DNA of 64,000 bases from Carposina sasakii. Its lineage: Eukaryota > Arthropoda > Insecta > Lepidoptera > Carposinidae. The translations under genes were made by a program, and so were the position numbers. Shown here piece after piece: positions 14,301 through 23,300 of this stretch (within the stretch, counting starts at the first letter, position 1; the number at the start of each line of letters is the position of its first letter). Below the pieces are notes generated by a model that did no database searches, had not been told where the DNA came from, and saw only the letters and a list, made by a program, of their open reading frames with translations. The stretch covers positions 9,938,455-10,002,454 of the forward strand of contig CP053166.1 in the NCBI GenBank assembly GCA_014607495.2, written 5' to 3'.

Positions 14301-17300
14301 TAGCCGTCGAATGGCGTAGAACAGGACGTTGTATGAACATATTGGCACTACTGTATATGTACATTTTTAATAGAATTTCCTAAACGCTTGTCTCAGCCCT
14401 TTGTAAAAGCTTTTCTCTACGTGATTTTAATAGGAGAATTGCAAAAATTTCGGACTTTTATAAGTAGTTTGTATTATGGTATTTTCGGGACAACGCTTTG
14501 CTTTTAGAGTTTGTTCTATGCCTTACAACGAATAGTCAGGAGTGAGCAGGGTTTGATGTTATGTGTTTTTTATTAACAATACGCGTGTTGGTGTTCTGAA
14601 GATTGCTGTGGACAATCTAATAGAAACAATAACGCGCAGTTTACGCTGTAGTAAAAAACGGGTCAAAATCCAAATTGCATAAATCGTTCAGGTTGTTTAC
14701 GTTTAATAAATAGCACGAGTACGATTTTCCTATCGTTAGGTTAATTTAAGTAGAACAGCATTATGCGGTTATAGTTGATGTAGTGACCGTGTGCAGTGAA
14801 CATGAAGACGAAGTGATACACAGGAACTTACACTATTTGCGAGTGGGCAAAGTATGGTCACCGGGAAAAAGTCCGTGTTTTACCATCAAGATTCGACTAA
14901 TTTCTTCAAAACATTCTGGTCTACTTGACCGATTACCATCTCACCTGTGACGGCGACAAACACAAGGCATGGTTTTATAAGAGTAAAAATAAAGAATATT
15001 ACATACATACATTCATACATACATATAATCACGCCTCCATCCCTTACGGGGTAGGCAGAGCACCAAGGGCCGACAGAACCACATGGTGCCACTTCTGACC
15101 AATTTTGAGGGTATACTTGAGATGTACAAGTTCGGTTAGTAGTGACAGGTGGTCAGCCCATCGCCTACAAAACACCAAGACCCTCTTGTCCCTCTACTGA
15201 CTTGTACAGTATGCCCGGTGAGAGAAGCAGCTGTAGTATTATACTTTTTTTTTCACTCCCAGAACAGCATGGAAGAAAAAGAATATTACTTGCTGGAAAC
15301 CAATTTCAGTCACAACTAAGCGTTCAAACCTTCCATGGAGCCACACTAATTCCCATTGATATTCTTCCTATTCGATCCTATCCTTCGCTTTACACCAAGT
15401 AATATTATTTTCGAATTGATAAAGAATACGTTTGCTCCAATAGGAAGCCATTTCACTGCTTTTGTTTCGAGTGTTGCGATAATGAACCGAGGTAACAATG
15501 TTACATTGGCTTAGCACCCAATATTAATGAGCGGCTACACTGGAATACATCAGCTGCATCTCATTACATACATATATGTCGTAAGAGTCGTATTCAGAAG
15601 CGCTCGCTCAGGCGATGAGCTAGCAACTTGTCGGTGATCTCACTTGTCAGTCATGTTAGTGAAGCCTCGCATTAGCACAGACAGGTAGGAACATTGTTTT
15701 ACCTACGTAAATATTAAAAAAGGCACAAAAACACCTATTTTACAATTTGAACGAAAAAACTCAACAGGAATCCGACTCCATCACGCCATATTACTTCGAC
15801 GAGAACGGCCGCTACATTCTGGGCCCCAATAAAGAGAAAGTGTATCAATACGCCCCCTGTGGCAGTACGTACAAGTTGGGCGAGGACGGCACCTTCGAAA
15901 AGACCAGCGCAGACTGTGGTCACAGCGAGCATGTGAAGAACGACTGCAAGATGAAAATCTCTTATACGGGTCCTCGGGAAGTATTACCGCTCTGTCAACC
16001 AGTTGATATAAAAGGTACGGTATTTATTGAGCTTCACGAGAATACATCAGCTGCATCACCTTCCGTGCATTTCGTAAGACTAAGGAACTCGAGCATTCTC
16101 TCAGGCGATAAGCAAGCAACTGGTTACAGATCATTTACATCTGTCCCGGCTATGATAAGAGTGACTGTTAGATCTCCCAGGTGATTTTTGGTCGTCAACT
16201 TTCCCGAAAACTACGGAATCTCCTCATCATCACGATCATTTTTCTCCATGGAAGCATACCTGGGAAGTGTCTGGTTTCCAAAATATTACGGTCCAAAGTT
16301 GAGTAAATAGACTGCGTTTTTCTGCATAAATGCACATTTACGCGCGTAGCAAGATTTTTTTCACGAGAAATAATTAATAGGTATCATTATCATTAATTAA
16401 TTCATTTCTTTATTAATAATTTTATAATAGGTATCTGTCTTTGAAAAAACTAGCATAAAAAGTGGACACTATAAATTTCGCCCGATCAAGTAATAAAAAA
16501 AAAAACAAAAAAATTTACTTCGTTTCCCAGCATTTTTTTTGCCATAAACTTACTTTATTTGATGTATAGAGTACGTACCCTTCGTTAAGGGTGGCAACGT
16601 AAAAACACCCTATATTATCCTGCAGTTCTGGCTGCCCGTTTCGGGAACAGCCGAGTCCATATGCAAGTATTCGATTTATTTATTAAATTGCCAGGTACAC
16701 TAGACTCGGAGACGGTGAAGTACTTATGGGATACCTTCGGCGCCATCTTGCCTGATGCCTTGCATGACGTGGAAGCTGCTCGTCCTGTCAACCCTATACA
16801 TCTGCTGGCCCATAAGATTCTGTACCACAAGTAAGTAATTTCAAACCATCTGTTTGTAGGTGGACAATTGACGAGGAATTGAAACGAGCCAATATGCTTG
16901 TGTTTTCGTTTACTCTCTGTTCTGGTGTGTTCTCTTAAGACTACTGTCACTAATTATTATGTTTTTGCGACAGCGCCATCTGTCTCGATCTGCTTGAACC
17001 CTTTGGATGGATCTTAATATGATTAGGACCTTATTTCACAGTAATACTAAAATAAGATAGAGGATAATCATCAGCGAGACAGATGGCGCTGTTCTTACAT
17101 TGTTTAGGAACTAAACATATTCTGCCCCCCTTGAAATCATGAAATGTGTTTCAAGATTAATACTAAATTTAGATCAAGGTAGGGGAGATCAGAATATTCT
17201 TCTAATTACTCAAGTTCTTGGGCAGACTACCTGTCAATGTACTCTGTCACCAAGGAGAGGCAATTTGGTCTCTTGGCTTCTACTGGACATAATAATATTG

Positions 17301-20300
17301 AGATAATTTAAGGTAATGACAGTGAACAATGCATCAAGTAGCCACCCACAAATTTTGAACTATTGTGCTTAATTATAATGAAACAACAGGAAAGACAATT
17401 TTTATTAGGATTGAAGTAAATTAACATTTTTCTAGCGTTAGGTAAAATTTAGATATTTAGGAACTTAATTAATAATAATTAAACTAATTTAAAGTTAAAT
17501 TAGGTCTAGGGAGGCAACTCAATTATAGTTATGAGATAGGTTACATTTAGGCCAAATATAATAGCAATAAAAAATAAATATAATAGTAAAAAGGTAGGTA
17601 GCTATTATTTATCTTTATAAACTAATCTTATTCTTAAGGTAAAATAGGTTTCTAAATAGGTAGTTAAGTTTCTGATAGCGGCATAGGGCAAATATTATTG
17701 AACGCGCGTTTAATCGTGCCATTGGCGGTGTCAATGACTGCGACTCGAGCGATGCCATCGCGGCCCGGCTGCGTAGCGGTGATGCGGCCCAGCTTCCACT
17801 GGCAGGGCGGCAGGCGGTCATCCCGCACCAGCACGATGGTGCCGGCTGCGAGACTAGGGCCTCGCGCGCTTCTCCATTTTGTTCGTTCTTGCAGGGTAAC
17901 GATGTAGTCGCGAGACCATCTTCTCCAGAAATCTTGTGTAATCTGTTGAAGTTGTTGGAAATGCGTGAGTCTGTTGAGTGGTACATCGGTGTAGTCATGA
18001 TCGGGCAGCGAAGTCAGCGTTCTTCCGATCAAGAAGTGGGCTGGCGTAAGGATTGGTAAGTCGGGTTCGGTACTGGATATAGGATATAGTGGTCGTGAAT
18101 TGAGGATGGATTCTATTTGTGTTAGAATGGTTACAAATTCTTCATAGGTTAATAAGGCTACACCTAATATTCTTTTCATATGGTACTTACAGCTCTTTAC
18201 TGCTGCTTCCCATAAACCCCCCATGTGGGGTGTATAGACGGGAATAAATTTCCATTTGATGCCTTCATCTGCGCAATAAGATGACAGCTTGGTAGAATTT
18301 TCATTTAAAAATGTATATAAGACCTTTAATTCGTTATCAGCTCCATGAAAGGTGGTAGAATTGTCACTAACCAGCTCCCCAGGTCTACCCCTTCGTGCGA
18401 TAAATCTGCGTAGGGCTGCCAGGAATGCGGCTGATTCTAAACCTGTAATTAGTTCTAAATGGATGGCCTTCGTTACTAGACAAATAAATACTGCGATGTA
18501 ACACTTAGTTATTTTGTAACCACGTCCTCGTCTGTCTCTTACATTGAACGGACCCGCATAGTCTAACCCGGTAGTATGAAATGGAGGTGAGGGGTTAATT
18601 CTCGATGCAGGTAGATTTCCCATAATTGGTATGGTAGTTTTTGGTTTAGCTCGAAAACAGCGCACACATTTATTTACTATTTTTCTAGCCAATAGTTTTC
18701 CCTTGGTGGGCCAAATTCGTTCACGTACAGAGGAGAGTAACAATTGAGGGCCCGCATGCAGTAATCGTTTGTGTTCGCCTATCATTATGAGTGTGGTAAG
18801 AACATGTTCATGATGGAGCAAGGGCGGGTGTTTTTTGTTGTAAGGGTATTTTGAAAGACCTATTCTCCCCCCCACACGAATAACTCCATCCTTCATGAAT
18901 GGTTGTAATGATAATAATTTTGATGAATTTGGTAAGGGTTGGTTTTTTAATAAATTATTGTATTCATTTGGGAAAGGGAAAGATTCTATTTGCGAATGCT
19001 TAATTAGTGTGTGTAGTGACCGAGATATTTCTGTTGGTGATAAGGGCCCCGCTAACCCTTTTTCAGGATGAAGTGTACGCACCTTATACTTACAGTTATG
19101 AATAAATCGTAGTATATAGCAGAGTACATGGGTTAGTTTTACTTCGCTTGACCATCTGTTAAATAGGTACTGTAACGTAGAATTAGTTTTTAATTGTATT
19201 GGTAGGCTGCAGCTTAAGCTATTGTCTATTTCTGGTACATTATCATCATATAGTTTCGTGTTATTCTCGGGCCAAGTGGTGCGAGGTTGGGATAGCCAGG
19301 ATGGCCCGTGCCACCATAACTTCGTTGCGTCTAAGTACTTAGGTTCGACACCTCGCGATAACAGGTCGGCCGGGTTCTCGTTAGATCGTACCCATCGCCA
19401 GTCAGTTTTATTTGTTAATGATAATATCTTACTAACTCGATTATTTACAAAGCAATTTAACTTTAGATTAGGGTTTTGCAACCACGCTAACACAATGCTC
19501 GAATCCGACCAAAGATTGATTTCATTTACTTCGCATTTTAAAGCATTTTTTACCTTATTTACGTGAGTTGCAAGCAACAAGGCTGCGCATAATTCTAGTC
19601 TAGGAATAGTTTGTAATTTAATTGGTGCAACTCTAGATTTAGAATATAATATATTTACTTGGATATTATCTAACTTATCTACAGTTCTCATGTATATAAC
19701 GGCACCATAAGCCTTATTTGAGCTGTCAGAGAATCCGTGAATTTGTACATTATTGTAATTCGAGATAAATACACATCTCGGTATTTTTATTTCTTGTAAT
19801 TTTAATATGTCAGCATAAAATTTACTCCATTCATTTTTTAAATCTGGTGGTAGTTCTACATCCCAGTCTAATTTCATTTTAAATAGTTGTTGAATAAATA
19901 ATTTAGCAATAATTATTACAGCACCTATCAAACCCAAAGGGTCAAAAATGGTTGAGATTAGTGAAAGTACCTTTCTTTTCGTTATCGGTGCAGTAACCTT
20001 TTCATTTTTAATTGTGAATACGAGTTGATCTAAGTTTTCAGACCAGGCTAAGCCTAAAATTTTTTGGGTTTTATCTCCGAATTCTATTGGTTTGTTATTT
20101 GTTACGTTTTGGTATGTATGATCTGAATTAGTTATATGATTTATAATCAAATTGGAGTTAGACTTCCATTTCCGGAGTTTAAAATTGGCGCCTCGTAAGA
20201 TTTCATTCACCTGTAGTGCTATAGAAGCTACTTGTTGCTCATTGTCCCCACCGGACAGGTAATCATCCATATAAAACTGTGTTGCTATATCTAACGCAGC

Positions 20301-23300
20301 TGCTGGGTACATGTTTTATTTTCGAGAGATAATTGTAGCAAACATCTTGTTGCTATGTGTGGTGCTGCCTTTAGACCAAAGCTTAATGTTGTAAGTGCGT
20401 ATGTTTGTAACCTTTCATTGGGGTTCTCGCGCCAAAGTATATATTGTAAGGAATGTTGGTTTTTATTAAGTTGAATGTTTCTATACATTTTTTCTATATC
20501 CGCACTTACAACATACCTATATGTTCTAAAACGTAATAGTATGTCAATTAATTCATCCTGTTTTATCGCGCCCTTATATTGTATATCGTTTAATGATAAG
20601 CCGCTACTTGTTTTACAAGACGCGTCGAAGACTACGCGTAAGGGGGTGGTGGACGATTCCCGGGTAACTGCGTGATGTGGTAAAAAATTGCATAATCCAT
20701 TATAAATATCGTCTACTTTAATCATATGGTGGCTACTTTCGAATTCTCGCATAAATTCGACGTAATTGTTTTTCAGATTAGGGTTACGTTGTAATTTCAA
20801 CTCTAAGTTTTTGAACCTCCTATGTGCTATATGTCTAGATTTACCTAAACTTTTGGGGGATGAATTTAATGGAAGTTCCACTACGAAATTACCGTCAGAG
20901 TTGCGAGTGTGAGTTTTCAAAAAAATCTCTTCGCATTGTTTTTCATCATATGATAAATTAGGTAGGGAACCCTCCTCTATTTCCCAGAATTTTTCTAACT
21001 GACTATCGGTTATATAGTTACATCGCACTGACGACGCGGATGGTAAAGATTGAGCTAAAACCGGTCCTGATATCACCCAACCTAGTCGCGTGCGCTGCAT
21101 TATAGGTAAACCTTCACCCAACTTGTGCTGTCCTATACAAAGCAAGTTATAGAATTGTTCTGCGCCTATTATTATGTCGACTTCACCGGGTGAGCAGAAT
21201 TCGTTATCTGCTAAGTGACTCATAAAGCGCGCAGGAATTGGTAATTGGTTATTATCTGATAATTTTATGTTAAGATTACAAATACTAGGTACAATAAAAC
21301 AGGACATCTGGGCGTTGTAGTTACTATGTATCGAGCTCAAGTTTATATTACAGTAATGTTGTACATTAGAGGCACTATTGTTAAAACCTACAACTTGTAA
21401 ATTAACTGGTTTCTTATCTAATTGTAGTTTTTTATATGCACACTCGGTTATAAAATTAGACTGCGATCCCGAGTCCAACAGAGCTCGCAGCTGTTTGGGT
21501 TGATTATATCTATCTTGGATGAGTACCTGAGCTGTGGATAGGATGACTAATGTCGGTTGTTGTGTAGTAGAATTTGATTGTTGATTTGTCTGTATGTTAC
21601 TGGTAAGTGTTGTATGTGTTGATTCGTTATTGTTTGCGTTTATGTTGGGTGTTGGTAGGTTGTAATATGTTTGTTCTTTGGTATATGAGTGTTGAGGTTG
21701 ATTGTCGGTGTGCTGTTTAGATGGGTACATGTCTGTTCTATGTAAGAGTGTGTGGTGTTTACGCTTACACAAACGACAAGTGCTTGCTCGGCAATTAATA
21801 AAATTATGAGTACTAGATAAACAATTATAACATAATCGTAGCTTATTTACGGTTTGTGCTCTAACCGTAATATTCAGAGCTAGAAACTTTTGACACTGAG
21901 TTATGTAATGCGGGCCCGAACAAACAGGACATTTAGTAAAAGGTCTTGACCTTACCTTTTGTTCCGAGGATGTGGTTACCATGGCCTTCCTTGACGGGCC
22001 GGTCGACACGCTGCTAGTACTAGCAACGTCTCTGCCGTTGTCGGCTCGCTCAGCTGATCCTGTTGTATCTAGCAGGTCGGCTCGGTCCCTCAAGAAAGCC
22101 CGGAAGTCCTGTAACGTTGGCAATTTTTTGGTGTTTATTCTTTCCTCCCATTTAGACCTTAACTTTGGTTCCAATTTATTTTGTAGAAAATAAATTACAA
22201 TCAAGTCCCAGTTTTCTACAGGTATATTTAAAGAGCGGAGGCTACGCATATGTTTGGTTGTATTATCGTGGAGATTTCTCAATGATGCTGAGGTTGATTG
22301 AACTGATGCTATATCAAAAAGAGCATGCATATGATGAAACACGAGGAGCCGTGTGTTGTTATATCGCTCGCACAAAAGCTGCCATGCTAGTGAATAGCTT
22401 TCATTAGTGTAATCTAGCGAGCTGATCACTTCCAATGCTCCACCCTGCAAGGAGCTGCGTAGGTATTTAAATTTAATTATCGGTTGCATCTTACTTTGGT
22501 TAACTAGCGCTTCGAAGGTATCACGAAACTCTAACCACGTCTTAACATCTCCACTGAAGGTAGGTAGACTAATTTCGGGTAACTTTATGGACTCACTGTT
22601 TACCGATGGAACCGGAGCCGATGGCGGTATCTCGCCTTTCGGCTTACTATCTGGGTCAACCATGAACTTGGCCTTAGCGGATATACCGTAAAAGGACTGT
22701 TCGAAGGCTTCTCGTTCTGTCATCTGTAAATCTAATGTTTCGTCTGACAATGTGGTTTCTATACAATCCTGTATGTTACAGAATTCTTCGTACAGTATTG
22801 GTAAACGTTCTAAGCGCAATTTTATATCAATAATTAGTTCAGCTGTTAACCTTTTTGGATCTACCCCTTCAATAAATTTTTTGAAAATTGTTAACTTTCT
22901 TTTTATTACCCCCCGCTTGGAAATTAAATGTTTCATAGCTTCTTTTTCACGGACATCAACAGAATCGTTGTCTGAATCTGACATTTTATATTTTAGGTAA
23001 GAAAGAATGGATAATTAGGAGAAAGATTGGATATGACAATGGGTTATGTAGGTACTTAGTATATTAGGAATAGGTGAGGATCGCCAGCCCACTTGCCTGT
23101 ACAATGATGCAGGTGTCCTCCTTTGTGTTCAGGAACTGCTGCCACCGTCGTTGGTAGGTATTCTTCCGCCAATTATGTGCGGATGGATGTTTGTCACGTA
23201 TCTGTGACCGTTAGGTAAGTACTTAATTTCGGTGTAGCTATTTTCCTTGGTTTCTATTAGCACGATTTTCGATTCACAAGCCGTTATCCACCAATTTCTT

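Noticed and set aside
19222..19566. Frame on the + strand inside the BEL/Pao element
   Set aside because: Shadow of the integrase/RNase H coding strand.
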